From the NCBI RefSeq assembly GCF_000276605.1, contig NZ_AKJX01000122.1:25545-89544 (forward strand): a DNA stretch of 64,000 nt, in the 5' to 3' direction. Source of the DNA: Acidovorax sp. CF316 (lineage in GTDB: Bacteria > Pseudomonadota > Gammaproteobacteria > Burkholderiales > Burkholderiaceae_C). Below the pieces are notes generated by a model, which worked only from the letters and a program-made list of their open reading frames with translations, was not told where the DNA came from and searched no databases. The translations under genes were made by a program, and so were the position numbers. Below, piece after piece: positions 45,409 to 54,967 of the stretch (positions are counted from its first letter, which is position 1; the number at the start of each line of letters is the position of its first letter).

Positions 45409-46467
45409 ATGGGTGAAGCGGACCTGAACCGAGAGCGGCTCGAGCTGGCACTGGAAGCGGCCGGCCTGGACCTGTGGGAGAACGATCTGCTCACCGGCAA
45501 CGTCACCCGCAAGGCCACCAAGACTTTCCTGGAGCTGGGTTTTACCGAGGAAGAGATCGTCTCGGGCCTGCAGGACGTCTACGGTCTGTTCCATCCCGAC
45601 GACCTGGCGACGGTGCAGACGGCCGTTGCCGACCACATGTCGGGTGTCACGCCGCAGTACCGCTGCGAGTTCCGGCTGCGCGCCAAGAGCGGCGAATGGG
45701 TCTGGTACGCCAACTACGGTCGCATCATGGACGGTCACACCGACACACCGGGCAAGCGCCTGATCGGGGTGACCTTCAACATCGATGACCGCAAGCGCAA
45801 GGAAGACGAGATCGCCCAGATCAACCGCCAGCTGCGCGAGCAGAACGCCTTGCTGCAGCAGCTGAACACGGCGCTGGAGCAACTGGCCGCATGCGATTCG
45901 CTGACCGGCCTGTCCAACCGGCGCACGCTGATGGACCTGGGCGCCCGTGAATGCCTGCGCACCGGGCAACTGGGCCAGCCGCTGTCGCTGATGGTGGTGG
46001 ACATCGACCATTTCAAGGCCGTCAACGACGCCTGGGGCCACCTGGCCGGTGACCGGGTGATCTGCGCCGTGGCCCAGGCCTGCCTGGCGCGCTCGCGCAC
46101 GGCGGTGGACATCGTGGCCCGCTTCGGCGGCGAGGAGTTCGTCATCGTGCTGCCGGGCATCGACGCACCCAGCGCGCTGCGCCTGGCCGAGTCGTTGCGC
46201 ACGGGCGTGTCGGACCACAACGTGCTGGTCGATGGTGACGGCGCCTGCGTCACCGTCACCGTGAGCATCGGCGTGGCCACCCTGTACGACGTGCGGGGCG
46301 CCAGCTTCGAAGAGCTGGTCAACACCGCCGACAAGGCCCTGTACCGGGCCAAGCAGGCTGGGCGCAACAATGTCCAGTCGGCCGTGGCTGCAGAGTCCGA
46401 GGCCCGTGCCGGGGCCCACATGCTGCTCGACCCGGCGCAGATCCAGGGCAGCGCACTGGCCAGTTGA
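45409..46467 (+). CDS. PAS-GGDEF diguanylate cyclase
   Basis: The 352-residue soluble protein has an N-terminal PAS domain (about 10-130; 'GLDLWENDLLTGNVTRKATKTF', 'GEWVWYANYGRIMDG'), a short coiled coil, and a GGDEF domain (about 165-325) with active-site GGEEF. The inhibitory RxxD site reads TAVD, so product inhibition is probably lost. It would make c-di-GMP in response to a PAS-bound signal. It starts 14 bp after the DUF917 gene and may be co-transcribed. Confidence 0.92.
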   Translation: MGEADLNRERLELALEAAGLDLWENDLLTGNVTRKATKTFLELGFTEEEIVSGLQDVYGLFHPDDLATVQTAVADHMSGVTPQYRCEFRLRAKSGEWVWYANYGRIMDGHTDTPGKRLIGVTFNIDDRKRKEDEIAQINRQLREQNALLQQLNTALEQLAACDSLTGLSNRRTLMDLGARECLRTGQLGQPLSLMVVDIDHFKAVNDAWGHLAGDRVICAVAQACLARSRTAVDIVARFGGEEFVIVLPGIDAPSALRLAESLRTGVSDHNVLVDGDGACVTVTVSIGVATLYDVRGASFEELVNTADKALYRAKQAGRNNVQSAVAAESEARAGAHMLLDPAQIQGSALAS

Positions 46468-46477
46468 GCGCGGGGGG

Positions 46478-46939
46478 TCAGCCGCTACTCTTGCCCGCGG
46501 CCTGGTGGATGGCCGCGCGGATGCGCGGGTAGGTGCCGCAGCGGCAGGCATTGCCCGCCATGGCGGCGTCGATGTCGGCATCGGTGGGCCGCGCGGTCTT
46601 GGTGAGCAGGGCGCAGGCCGACATCAGCTGGCCGCTCTGGCAGTAGCCGCACTGGGCCACGTCCAGCATGGTCCAGGCATTGCGCAAGGCCTCGGCCTGT
46701 GGCCCCGCCAGGCCTTCGATGGTGGTGATGTCTGCGTCGCCCACGGCCGACAGGGGCGTGATGCAGGCGCGCGTGGGCTCGCCGTTCAGGTGCACGGTGC
46801 AGGCGCCGCACAGCGCCATGCCGCAGCCGAACTTGGTGCCGTTCATGTGCAGTTCGCCGCGCAGCACCCACAGCAGGGGGGTGTCCGCCTCGGCGTTCAC
46901 GGAAATGGCCTTGCCGTTGATGCGAAGGGTGGTGGGCAT
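46478..46939 (-). CDS. (2Fe-2S) subunit of a molybdenum hydroxylase (IorA-like)
   Basis: The 153-residue protein carries two [2Fe-2S] clusters. The N-terminal plant-type ferredoxin motif is 'GCGMALCGACTV' plus a downstream Cys in 'ACITPL', and the C-terminal helical-domain cluster is in 'CGYCQSGQL' and 'NACRCGTYPRI'. This layout is typical of isoquinoline 1-oxidoreductase alpha subunits and other xanthine-oxidase-family small subunits. It begins 20 bp after the large-subunit gene on the same strand. Confidence 0.9.
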   Translation of the reverse strand: MPTTLRINGKAISVNAEADTPLLWVLRGELHMNGTKFGCGMALCGACTVHLNGEPTRACITPLSAVGDADITTIEGLAGPQAEALRNAWTMLDVAQCGYCQSGQLMSACALLTKTARPTDADIDAAMAGNACRCGTYPRIRAAIHQAAGKSSG

Positions 46940-46959
46940 GGAAGAGGCTCCAGGATGGT

Positions 46960-49233
46960 TCAGGCCACGCGCAGGGGCAGGCTGCGCAGGCGCTGGCCGT
47001 TCAGCGCGAAGAGGGCGTTGGCCACGGCCGGGGCAATCGGGGGCACGCCCGGTTCGCCCACACCTTCGGGTGGCTCGGTGCTGGGGATGATGTGGACCTC
47101 GATGCGCGGGCAATCGGCCATGCGCAGCAGCGGGTAGTCGTGGAAGTTGGCCTGCTGCACCTGGCCCTTGTCCACGGTGACCTCGCCATGCAGCGCCGCC
47201 GTGAGGCCGAAGACCACGGCGCTCTCCATCTGCTGGGTGATGAGGTTGGGGTTGATGGCCGCGCCGCAGTCGATCACGCAGACCACGCGGTGCACGCGGA
47301 TGGCCTTGCTGTCCGCCGCCACCGAGACCTCGGCCACCTGCGCGACGATGGAGCCGAAGGACTGGTGCAGCGCGATGCCCCGGGCACGCTTCGCACCCGA
47401 TGCATCGGCTGCCAGCGGCTGGCCCCAGCCCGCCAGCTCGGCCGCCTTCTTCAGCACCTGCAGATGGCGCGGGTGCTTTTGCAGCAGGCCGGCGCGAAAG
47501 GCCACCGGGTCCTGCCCGGCCGCGGCCGCCGCCTCGTCCATGAAGCTTTCCTTGAAGAAGGCCTGGTGCGAATGCCCGACCGAGCGCCAGAAGCCCACAG
47601 GCAGCGGCAGCGTGACGATCTCGTGGGCAATGCGCGCGTGGGGCCACTCGTAGGGCTGGTCGAAAGCACCTTCCGACGTGGTCTTGTCCGGCCCGGCACC
47701 GGGCAGTCCGAAGATGCGCCCGAGCACCTGCGGCACGATGGCCTGGCCCACCGAGAGGTTGTCCCAGGCCACCAGCTTGCCCTCGCCATCGAAGCCCGCC
47801 TTGAAGCGCGCCATGCAGGCAGGGCGGTAGAAGTCGTGCTGCGTGTCCTGCTCGCGCGTCCACAGCGTCTGCACCGGCGCACCACCGGCCGCGCGGGCGA
47901 TGGCGGCGGCCTGGGCCACGTAGTCCACCTCCAGCCGGCGGCCGAAGCCGCCGCCCAGCAGCAGTTGCTGCACATCCACCTTGTCCTCGGCGATGCCCAG
48001 CACCTTGGCTGCCGCCGCGCGCGCCAGGTCGGGCACCTGGGTGGAGGTCCACACCGTGGCCGCCCCGTCCTTGAACTGCACCGTGCAGTTGATGGGCTCC
48101 AGCGCCGCATGCGCGAGGTAGGGCGCGCGGTAGTCGGCCGTGATGGTGCGCGCCGCAGCCTGCATGGCCGCTTCGGCATCGCCGCTCTGGTGGTAGCCAA
48201 AGCCCTTGGCCTGGTCCAGCGCCTGGGCCAGTTGCGTATACACCGCCGCACTCGACAGGGCGGCCGCCGGGCCATGGTCCCATTCCACCGTGACGGCGGC
48301 TGCGGCCTTGCGCGCATGCCAGGGCGTGTCGGCGATCACGGCCACCGCGCCGGTGCCGCCGTTCAGGGCATCCACGGTCAGCACCTTCTTCACGCCGGGC
48401 AGCTTTTCGGCGGCGGCGCCGTCCATGCGCGCCACTTTGCCGCCGCGCGTGGGGCACATCACCACGGCGGCGTGCAGCAGGCCGGGCGGATTCGCGTCGA
48501 TGCCGAACACGGCCGTGCCGTCGAGCTTGCTGCGCGCCTCGATGCGTGTGAGCGGCTTGCCGATCAATCGGAACTGTGCCGCCTCCTTGAGCGCCACTTT
48601 GCCGGGCAGCGGCTGCTGCGCCGCCAGGGCCGCCAGCTCGCCGAAGCTGGCGCGCTGGCCTGCGGCATGTTCCACCACACCGGCCTGCACGCTGCATTCG
48701 GTGGCCCGCACGTTCCACTGCGCGGCTGCCGCGCGCACCAGCATGGCCCGGGCGCTCGCGCCGGCCTCGCGCATGGGTTGCCACAGGTCCTTGATGCTGG
48801 ACGAGCCGCCCGTCATCATCACGCCCACCTCGCGCATGGTCTTGGCCGTGAGCCAGCCGGCCACAGCCTTGATGGAGCCGTCGTTGTCGGGGTGGAAAGG
48901 CAGGCCGTCGACCACCGTGGCCAGGTTGTTGTAGATGTCGTCGATGGGCGCCATCTCCAGCCGCACCTGGGGCCAGTCGGCGTCGAGCTCCTCGGCGAGG
49001 ATGGCGGCCAGGCCGGTGTGCGTGCCCTGGCCCATCTCGGCCTTGGCCATCATCACCGTGACGGTGTTGTCCGCGCCGATCTTGAGCCAGCCATTGAGCG
49101 CGGCCTGCCCGCCCGCCGTGGGCAGCGGCGCGCCCGTGCGCAGGCGCTGGCGCGGGGGCAGGGCCCCCCAGCCAATCACCAGCGCGCCCGCTGTGGCCGC
49201 CCCGGCCCAGAGCACTGTGCGTCGTTTCACCAT
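46960..49233 (-). CDS. Molybdopterin-binding subunit (IorB-like)
   Basis: The 757-residue protein begins with a twin-arginine-like signal ('[15 protein letters not shown]') and continues with molybdopterin cytosine dinucleotide-binding modules of the xanthine dehydrogenase family: '[23 protein letters not shown]', '[10 protein letters not shown]' and '[17 protein letters not shown]'. The C-terminal '[21 protein letters not shown]' contains the active-site Glu region. With the 2Fe-2S partner downstream it forms a two-subunit hydroxylase lacking an FAD subunit, exported through the Tat system and likely cytochrome-linked. Likely substrates are N-heterocycles or aldehydes. Confidence 0.9.
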   Translation of the reverse strand: MVKRRTVLWAGAATAGALVIGWGALPPRQRLRTGAPLPTAGGQAALNGWLKIGADNTVTVMMAKAEMGQGTHTGLAAILAEELDADWPQVRLEMAPIDDIYNNLATVVDGLPFHPDNDGSIKAVAGWLTAKTMREVGVMMTGGSSSIKDLWQPMREAGASARAMLVRAAAAQWNVRATECSVQAGVVEHAAGQRASFGELAALAAQQPLPGKVALKEAAQFRLIGKPLTRIEARSKLDGTAVFGIDANPPGLLHAAVVMCPTRGGKVARMDGAAAEKLPGVKKVLTVDALNGGTGAVAVIADTPWHARKAAAAVTVEWDHGPAAALSSAAVYTQLAQALDQAKGFGYHQSGDAEAAMQAAARTITADYRAPYLAHAALEPINCTVQFKDGAATVWTSTQVPDLARAAAAKVLGIAEDKVDVQQLLLGGGFGRRLEVDYVAQAAAIARAAGGAPVQTLWTREQDTQHDFYRPACMARFKAGFDGEGKLVAWDNLSVGQAIVPQVLGRIFGLPGAGPDKTTSEGAFDQPYEWPHARIAHEIVTLPLPVGFWRSVGHSHQAFFKESFMDEAAAAAGQDPVAFRAGLLQKHPRHLQVLKKAAELAGWGQPLAADASGAKRARGIALHQSFGSIVAQVAEVSVAADSKAIRVHRVVCVIDCGAAINPNLITQQMESAVVFGLTAALHGEVTVDKGQVQQANFHDYPLLRMADCPRIEVHIIPSTEPPEGVGEPGVPPIAPAVANALFALNGQRLRSLPLRVA

Positions 49234-49328
49234 GGTTGTTGCCTGCCTCTCGTGGGAACCGTCTTTCAACCATCGTAAACCCAGGGCCGGGGCGGTGGGC
49301 AACGCCTAGGCGACACAAACCGCAAATC

Positions 49329-49349
49329 GCCCCCTGTCGGGGCTTTTTT
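49329..49349 (+). terminator. Hairpin with T-run, plus strand
   Basis: GCCCC-CTGTC-GGGGC is followed by six Ts, an intrinsic terminator for plus-strand transcription. Both flanking genes are on the minus strand, so it would only stop antisense transcripts; its purpose is unclear. Confidence 0.55.
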
Positions 49350-49356
49350 GCTGCGC

Positions 49357-49965
49357 TCAGCGCGCTGGCCAGGCGGCAAAGGCGGGCATTTGCTCTGCTT
49401 GCCCGGCATGGGCGGCCAGCGCCGGGTGGTGCGCCGTTTTCACCACCTGGGCCACCATCATCTGCATGAAGTCCCACGCCACCGCGATGGTGATGCCTGC
49501 ATCGCCGATCTCCCTGGCAGGGGCGGGCAGGGGCTCGCGTGCCAGTTCGTCCTCCAGCAGGGTGCATGCGGCCAGCAACTGGCCTGTCACGCGGTCCAGC
49601 CAGGGCGCGTGCAGCTTGTCGGCGGGCCGCAGCTGGTGTTCGTAGACGATCTGCACGGCCTTCTCGCAGGCCGCCAGCGCCAGGCCGGTCAGGCGCAGTT
49701 CGCGCTGCAGTGCCGGGCCCCCTGCGGGCTGCAGCCGGCGCCGGGACTGGGTGGCCGCCCATTGCAGGATCAGCGTCGAGTCCATGAGCATGCCACCATC
49801 GTCGCAGACCAGGGTGGGCGCCTTGACCACCGGGTTGATGCGGCCGAAGGCCTCGAAGGTGCTGAACACCGAGAGCGGCCGGTGCGTGAACGGCACATCA
49901 AGCACCGTGAGCGCGATGGCGACGCGGCGGACAAAGGGGGAGTCGAGCATTCCAACCAGCTGCAT
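49357..49965 (-). CDS. Glutathione S-transferase-like protein
   Basis: The N-terminal half is a GST thioredoxin domain: 'LVGMLDSPFVRRVAIALTVLDVPF' (SPFVRRV site), 'INPVVKAPTLVCDDGGMLMDSTLILQW' (cited by position about 43-69). The C-terminal region is the GST alpha-helical domain. The 202-residue length is normal. It is divergent from an Lrp/AsnC regulator gene (153 bp apart), which may regulate it. Substrate is not known. Confidence 0.85.
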   Translation of the reverse strand: MQLVGMLDSPFVRRVAIALTVLDVPFTHRPLSVFSTFEAFGRINPVVKAPTLVCDDGGMLMDSTLILQWAATQSRRRLQPAGGPALQRELRLTGLALAACEKAVQIVYEHQLRPADKLHAPWLDRVTGQLLAACTLLEDELAREPLPAPAREIGDAGITIAVAWDFMQMMVAQVVKTAHHPALAAHAGQAEQMPAFAAWPAR

Positions 49966-50118
49966 GGGCGTGTTTTCCTCTGAGCGCGGCCACCATTGGC
50001 CGCAGGACTTGCACGGTATGCGCCCTTGCGCGGCGCGGGAAGGGCCGGCCATCGGAATAATTGCTGCCAAACCGATGGATGATCGGCCACCCCGCAACCC
50101 CGTTCGACACGCAGCACC

Positions 50119-50577
50119 ATGGAACTCGACAAGAAGGACTGGCTCATCCTCGAAGCCCTGCAGGCCGATGCCCGCCAAAGCCTGGCGGCCCTGGGCAAGC
50201 GCATCGGCCTGTCGCAGCCCGCCATGAGCGAGCGCGTGCGCAAGCTCGAGGACGCGGGCGTCATCGAAGGCTATGGCGCCCGCGTCAGCCTGCGCGCCAT
50301 CGGCGTGCGGCTGCAGGCCCTCATCCGCATCCAGACCACGCATGCCGGCATCGCGCCCTACCTGAAGCTGTTCGCGGCCATGCCCGAGGTGCTGGAGGCC
50401 GACCGTGTCACGGGCGAGGACTGCTTCATCGTGCGCTGCGCCATCGCCGAGCCCGAAGACCTGCAGCGCGTGGTGGATGCGCTGGCGCAGCACGGCGGTG
50501 TCACCACCTCGTTGGTGCTGTCCAGCCCGGTGCGCAAGACCACTACCGTGCACGCGCTGCAGCGGCCCGTGCGCTGA
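50119..50577 (+). CDS. Lrp/AsnC-family regulator
   Basis: The 152-residue protein has the Lrp helix-turn-helix 'LAALGKRIGLSQPAMSERVRKLEDAG' (residues about 20-46) and a RAM domain with 'RVTGEDCFIVRCAIAEPEDLQRVV' near residue 95. It is divergent from the GST gene and 242 bp upstream of urtA. It could control the GST, itself or nitrogen uptake; the sequence does not decide this. Confidence 0.9.
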   Translation: MELDKKDWLILEALQADARQSLAALGKRIGLSQPAMSERVRKLEDAGVIEGYGARVSLRAIGVRLQALIRIQTTHAGIAPYLKLFAAMPEVLEADRVTGEDCFIVRCAIAEPEDLQRVVDALAQHGGVTTSLVLSSPVRKTTTVHALQRPVR

Positions 50578-50819
50578 GCGGCGGCGTATGCCAATGCTGC
50601 CTTTTCAGCTATCGTTTCAGTAGCTTCAAGTGCCCGCCCAGCAAGGGGCGGGTAGTGCTCGGAATCCCTCTTGTAACCGGCCGTGTACGCCACCCGGCGT
50701 ATTCCCGATCCAGAGGGCAGTCTCCAGAATCCACTCCATCGACCGAACCGGTGCCCGATCAGGCGCCATCGGGCGAAGCGGTTTGATGAACCACCACCCC
50801 TTCCTCTGGAGAAGCACAC

Positions 50820-52091
50820 ATGCAACGTCGTTATTCCCTCAAGGCCCTTGCGGCCGTCGCTACGCTCGCTGGCCTGTCTGCGCTGCCAGCCCATGCGCAG
50901 GACACCATCAAGGTCGGCATCCTGCACAGCCTCTCGGGCACCATGGCGATTTCGGAAACCGTGTTGAAAGACACCGTGCTGATGGCCATCGACGAGATCA
51001 ACGCCAAGGGCGGTGTCCTGGGCAAGAAGCTCGAACCCGTGGTGGTGGACCCTGCCTCCAACTGGCCCCTGTTCGCCGAAAAGACCAAGCAGCTGCTGGG
51101 CCAGGACAAGGTTTCGGTGATCTTCGGCTGCTGGACCTCGGTGAGCCGCAAGTCCGTGCTGCCCGTGGTCGAGGAAATGAACGGCCTGCTGTTCTACCCC
51201 GTGCAGTACGAGGGTGAGGAACTCTCCAAGAACGTGTTCTACACCGGCGCCGCGCCCAACCAGCAGGCCATCCCCGCGGTGGACTACCTGATGAGCAAGG
51301 ACGGCGGCAGCGCCAAGCGCTGGGTGCTGCTGGGCACCGACTATGTGTACCCCCGCACCACCAACAAGATCCTGCGCGCCTACCTCAAGTCCAAGGGCGT
51401 GAAGGACAGCGACATCGACGAGAAGTACACCCCCTTCGGCCATTCCGACTACCAGACCATCGTCGCCGACATCAAGAAGTTCAGCCAGGGCGGCAAGACG
51501 GCCGTGGTCTCCACCATCAACGGCGACTCCAACGTGCCCTTCTACAAGGAACTGGGCAACGCCGGCCTGAAGGCCAAGGACGTGCCGGTTGTCGCCTTCT
51601 CCGTGGGCGAGGAAGAACTGCGCGGCGTGGACACCAAGCCGCTGGTGGGCCACCTGGCTGCCTGGAACTACTTCCAGTCCATCAAGAGCCCGGCCAACAC
51701 CGAGTTCATCAAGAAGTGGGGCGACTACGCCAAGGCCAAGGGCATTGCCGGCCACAAGGACAAGCCGCTCACCAACGACCCGATGGAAGCCACCTACATC
51801 GGCATCAACATGTGGAAGCAGGCCGTCGAGAAGGCCAAGAGCACCGATGTGGACAAGGTGATCGCCGCCATGGCCGGCCAGACCTTCAAGGCACCGTCGG
51901 GCATCGTCTCCAAGATGGACGAGAAGAACCACCACTTGCACAAGAGCGTGTTCATCGGCGAGATCAAGGCCGACGGCCAGTTCAACGTGGTGTGGAAGAC
52001 GCCTGGCCCGGTCAAGGCCAAGCCATGGAGCCCGTACATCGAAGGCAACGACAAGAAGAAGGACGAGCCGGACGGCAAGAGCAAGCTCTGA
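50820..52091 (+). CDS. urtA: Urea ABC transporter substrate-binding protein UrtA
   Basis: The 423-residue protein has a signal peptide ('LSALPAHAQDTIKVGILHSLSG', cleavage at AHA) and UrtA-type conserved blocks: 'GTMAISETVLKDTVLMAIDE', 'NWPLFAEKTKQLL', 'FGCWTSVSRKSVLPVVEE' and 'LFYPVQYEGEE'. UrtA binds urea (or short amides) in the periplasm. The N-terminal Cys of the lipoprotein form is not seen. It starts the urtABCD operon and is followed by a hairpin before urtB. Confidence 0.95.
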   Translation: MQRRYSLKALAAVATLAGLSALPAHAQDTIKVGILHSLSGTMAISETVLKDTVLMAIDEINAKGGVLGKKLEPVVVDPASNWPLFAEKTKQLLGQDKVSVIFGCWTSVSRKSVLPVVEEMNGLLFYPVQYEGEELSKNVFYTGAAPNQQAIPAVDYLMSKDGGSAKRWVLLGTDYVYPRTTNKILRAYLKSKGVKDSDIDEKYTPFGHSDYQTIVADIKKFSQGGKTAVVSTINGDSNVPFYKELGNAGLKAKDVPVVAFSVGEEELRGVDTKPLVGHLAAWNYFQSIKSPANTEFIKKWGDYAKAKGIAGHKDKPLTNDPMEATYIGINMWKQAVEKAKSTDVDKVIAAMAGQTFKAPSGIVSKMDEKNHHLHKSVFIGEIKADGQFNVVWKTPGPVKAKPWSPYIEGNDKKKDEPDGKSKL

Positions 52092-52105
52092 TCCCTGTCG
52101 GTTCC

Positions 52106-52134
52106 GGGAGGCGCAGCGCGCCTCCCTTCTTTCC
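52106..52134 (+). terminator. Attenuator-like hairpin between urtA and urtB
   Basis: A 9-bp perfect stem GGGAGGCGC/GCGCCTCCC with a 3-nt loop is followed by TTCTTTCC. It lies 15 bp after the urtA stop and should stop or slow part of the transcription, giving more UrtA than membrane subunits, as is usual for binding-protein transporters. Confidence 0.6.
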
Positions 52135-52211
52135 CCCTCGCTTCCGTGGCCTGCCCGGGAGGAGGGGCGACGCCAGCGCACCGCCGCATTCCCCTGACGC
52201 CACTGGCCGCT

Positions 52212-53792
52212 ATGCTTTCATCCCTCATTCCCCGCCTGTTTGCCTGCCTGCTGCTGTGTGCGGCCGCGCAGGCGCACGCGCTCACGGCCGAGTCCGCGCG
52301 CGCCATGGCGGCCGGCGACACCGATGAGCGCATCGCCGCGCTGCAGGCCGCCATCGCCACGCCCGACGAGGCCACCATCGCCTTCATCCGCGCCATGGGC
52401 GACGACGCGGTGAAGATCGCCGGCGACAAGGCCATCGTCATCAAGGACGACAAGGGCATCGACCCCGTGACCGGCGCCGAGGTGCCCGTGCCCGACGACG
52501 CCGAGGACATCGTCAACAACAACCGCATGCGCGGCGAGTTCGACACCACGCTCGCCTCGCTGCAGCTCATGTCCGCCGACATCGCGCAGCGCCGCAAGGC
52601 CGTCGACGCCCTGCGCGAAGAAACCGACGAAGCCCGCCTGCCCCTGATCGAAAAGGCACTGGCCGCCGAGCAGGACGCCGGCCTCAAGGTGCGCCTGGAA
52701 GGTATCCGCGCACGCATCCTCATCAGCAGCAGCGACGCTGCCAAACGCCTGGAGGCCACCCAACTGCTGGCTGCCAGCGCCAACCCCGCCACGCGCACCG
52801 TGCTGCTGGAGCAGCTGCGCAGCGAGGAGGATCCAAAGGTGAAGGCCGCCCTGCAGACCGCCCTCAAGGCGGTGGAAGAGCGCCTGCAATGGGGCGATCG
52901 CCTGGCCGCCATGTTCTCGGGCATCAGCCTGGGTTCCATCCTGCTGCTGGTGGCGCTGGGCCTGGCCATCACCTACGGCCTCATGGGCGTGATCAACATG
53001 GCCCATGGCGAGCTGATGATGATCGGCGCCTACGCCACCTATGTGATGCAGGGCGTGTTCCAGCGCTACTTTCCCGGCGCGTTCGACTGGTACCTGGTGG
53101 CGGCTGTGCCCGCCGCCTTCCTGGCTTCGGCGCTCATGGGCGCGGTGCTCGAGCGTGGCGTGATCCGCTTCCTCTACGGCCGCCCGCTGGAGACGCTGCT
53201 GGCCACGTGGGGCATCAGCCTCATGCTGCAGCAGCTGGTGCGCAGCGTGTTCGGCGCGCAGAACGTGGGCGTGGAGAACCCCTCGTGGATGAGCGGCGGC
53301 GTGCAGCTCATGGAGAACCTGCAACTGCCCTGGAACCGGGTGATCATCGTCGCCTTCGCGCTGGCGGTGCTCGGGGGCGTGGCCTTCCTCATCAGCCGCA
53401 CACGCCTGGGCCTGTTCGTGCGCGGCGTCACGCAGAACCGCCCCATCGCCTCGTGCATGGGCGTGAACACCGCCCGCGTGGACACGTACGCCTTCGCGCT
53501 GGGCTCGGGCATCGCCGGGCTGGCGGGCTGTGCCCTCAGCCAGGTGGGCAATGTGGGCCCCGACCTGGGCCAGGGCTACATCGTCGATTCGTTCATGGTG
53601 GTGGTGCTCGGCGGCGTGGGCCAGCTGGCCGGCACCGTGTATGCCGCGCTCGGCCTGGGCGTGCTCAACAAGTTCCTCGAAGGCTGGACGGGCGCCGTGC
53701 TGGCCAAGATCGCCGTGCTGGTGCTCATCATCATCTTCATCCAGAAGCGGCCGCAGGGCATCTTCGCGGTCAAAGGGCGTACCGCTGACTGA
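52212..53792 (+). CDS. urtB: Urea ABC transporter permease UrtB
   Basis: The 526-residue protein has a signal peptide, then a periplasmic helical region of about 200 residues characteristic of UrtB ('SARAMAAGDTDERIAALQAA'), then a LivH-type permease domain with about eight helices ('ALGLAITYGLMGVINMAHGELMMIGAY'). The N-terminal extension distinguishes UrtB from LivH. Its start at 52212 precedes a clear signal peptide; the longer frame to 52146 lies within the hairpin region. urtC follows after 17 bp. Confidence 0.95.
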   Translation: MLSSLIPRLFACLLLCAAAQAHALTAESARAMAAGDTDERIAALQAAIATPDEATIAFIRAMGDDAVKIAGDKAIVIKDDKGIDPVTGAEVPVPDDAEDIVNNNRMRGEFDTTLASLQLMSADIAQRRKAVDALREETDEARLPLIEKALAAEQDAGLKVRLEGIRARILISSSDAAKRLEATQLLAASANPATRTVLLEQLRSEEDPKVKAALQTALKAVEERLQWGDRLAAMFSGISLGSILLLVALGLAITYGLMGVINMAHGELMMIGAYATYVMQGVFQRYFPGAFDWYLVAAVPAAFLASALMGAVLERGVIRFLYGRPLETLLATWGISLMLQQLVRSVFGAQNVGVENPSWMSGGVQLMENLQLPWNRVIIVAFALAVLGGVAFLISRTRLGLFVRGVTQNRPIASCMGVNTARVDTYAFALGSGIAGLAGCALSQVGNVGPDLGQGYIVDSFMVVVLGGVGQLAGTVYAALGLGVLNKFLEGWTGAVLAKIAVLVLIIIFIQKRPQGIFAVKGRTAD

Positions 53793-53809
53793 GCGGATCG
53801 AGACAGAAC

Positions 53810-54967
53810 ATGACGACGACTACGCCTTCCTCCCACTCCCCCATCCAACTGCCCGCACCGGCGCCGCTGCTCACACGCAGCGGCTGGTCGGCCTTCATCG
53901 TGGCGCTCATCGTGGTGTGCGCCGTGGCACCTGTGCTCAACCTGTGGGTGCCAGCCGGCAGCCCGCTGCACCTGTCCGACTACGCCGTGGCCCTGCTCGG
54001 CAAGATCATGTGCTACGCCATCTGCGCGCTGGCCATGGACCTGATCTGGGGCTACACCGGCATCCTGAGCCTGGGCCATGGTCTGTTCTTCGCGCTCGGC
54101 GGCTACGTGATGGGCATGTACCTCATGCGCCAGATCGGCCGCGACGGCAACTACAAGAGCGACCTGCCCGACTTCATGGTCTTCCTCGACTGGAAGGAGC
54201 TGCCCTGGCACTGGATGCTGTCCGACAGCTTCGTCGCCACTCTCATCCTGGTGGTGGCCGTGCCCGGCATCGTGGCCTTCGTGTTCGGCTACTTCGCCTT
54301 CCGCTCGCGCATCAAGGGGGTGTACTTTTCCATCATCACCCAGGCCATGACGTACGCGGCCATGCTGCTGTTCTTCCGCAACGAGACGGGCTTTGGCGGC
54401 AACAACGGCTTCACCGACTTCAAACGCATCCTGGGCCAGCCCATCGCCACGCAGAACATGCGCATGCTGCTGTTCGTGCTCACGGGCGTGGCGCTGCTCG
54501 GCTTCTTCCTGCTGGCGCGCTGGCTGGTGCGCAGCAAGTTCGGCCGCGTGCTGCAGGCCGTGCGCGACGCCGAGACGCGTGTCATGTTCTCGGGTTACTC
54601 GCCGCTGCCCTACAAGCTCACCATCTGGACCATCAGCGCCATGATGTGCGGCGTGGCCGGCGCGCTCTACGTGCCCCAGGTCGGCATCATCAACCCCGGC
54701 GAGATGAGTGCCGCCAACTCCATCGAGATCGCTGTCTGGGCGGCCGTGGGCGGCCGCGCCACGCTGATCGGACCCATCGTGGGCGCCTTCATCGTCAACG
54801 GCGCCAAGAGCTGGCTCACCGTGACGGCGCCCGAGTTCTGGCTGTACTTCCTGGGAGCGCTGTTCATCGCAGTCACGCTGTTCCTGCCCAATGGCGTGGT
54901 GGGCCTGGTCAAGAAATTCAGCCGCAGTGGCGATGACAAGAACGACAAGAAGGGAGGCACGCAATGA
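53810..54967 (+). CDS. urtC: Urea ABC transporter permease UrtC
   Basis: The 385-residue protein is a LivM-type permease with UrtC features: 'AMDLIWGYTGILSLGHGLFFALGGY', 'FRNETGFGGNNGFTDF' and 'GALYVPQVGIINPGEMS'. It forms the membrane channel with UrtB. It overlaps urtD by 4 bp (ATGA), so the two are translationally coupled. Confidence 0.95.
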   Translation: MTTTTPSSHSPIQLPAPAPLLTRSGWSAFIVALIVVCAVAPVLNLWVPAGSPLHLSDYAVALLGKIMCYAICALAMDLIWGYTGILSLGHGLFFALGGYVMGMYLMRQIGRDGNYKSDLPDFMVFLDWKELPWHWMLSDSFVATLILVVAVPGIVAFVFGYFAFRSRIKGVYFSIITQAMTYAAMLLFFRNETGFGGNNGFTDFKRILGQPIATQNMRMLLFVLTGVALLGFFLLARWLVRSKFGRVLQAVRDAETRVMFSGYSPLPYKLTIWTISAMMCGVAGALYVPQVGIINPGEMSAANSIEIAVWAAVGGRATLIGPIVGAFIVNGAKSWLTVTAPEFWLYFLGALFIAVTLFLPNGVVGLVKKFSRSGDDKNDKKGGTQ

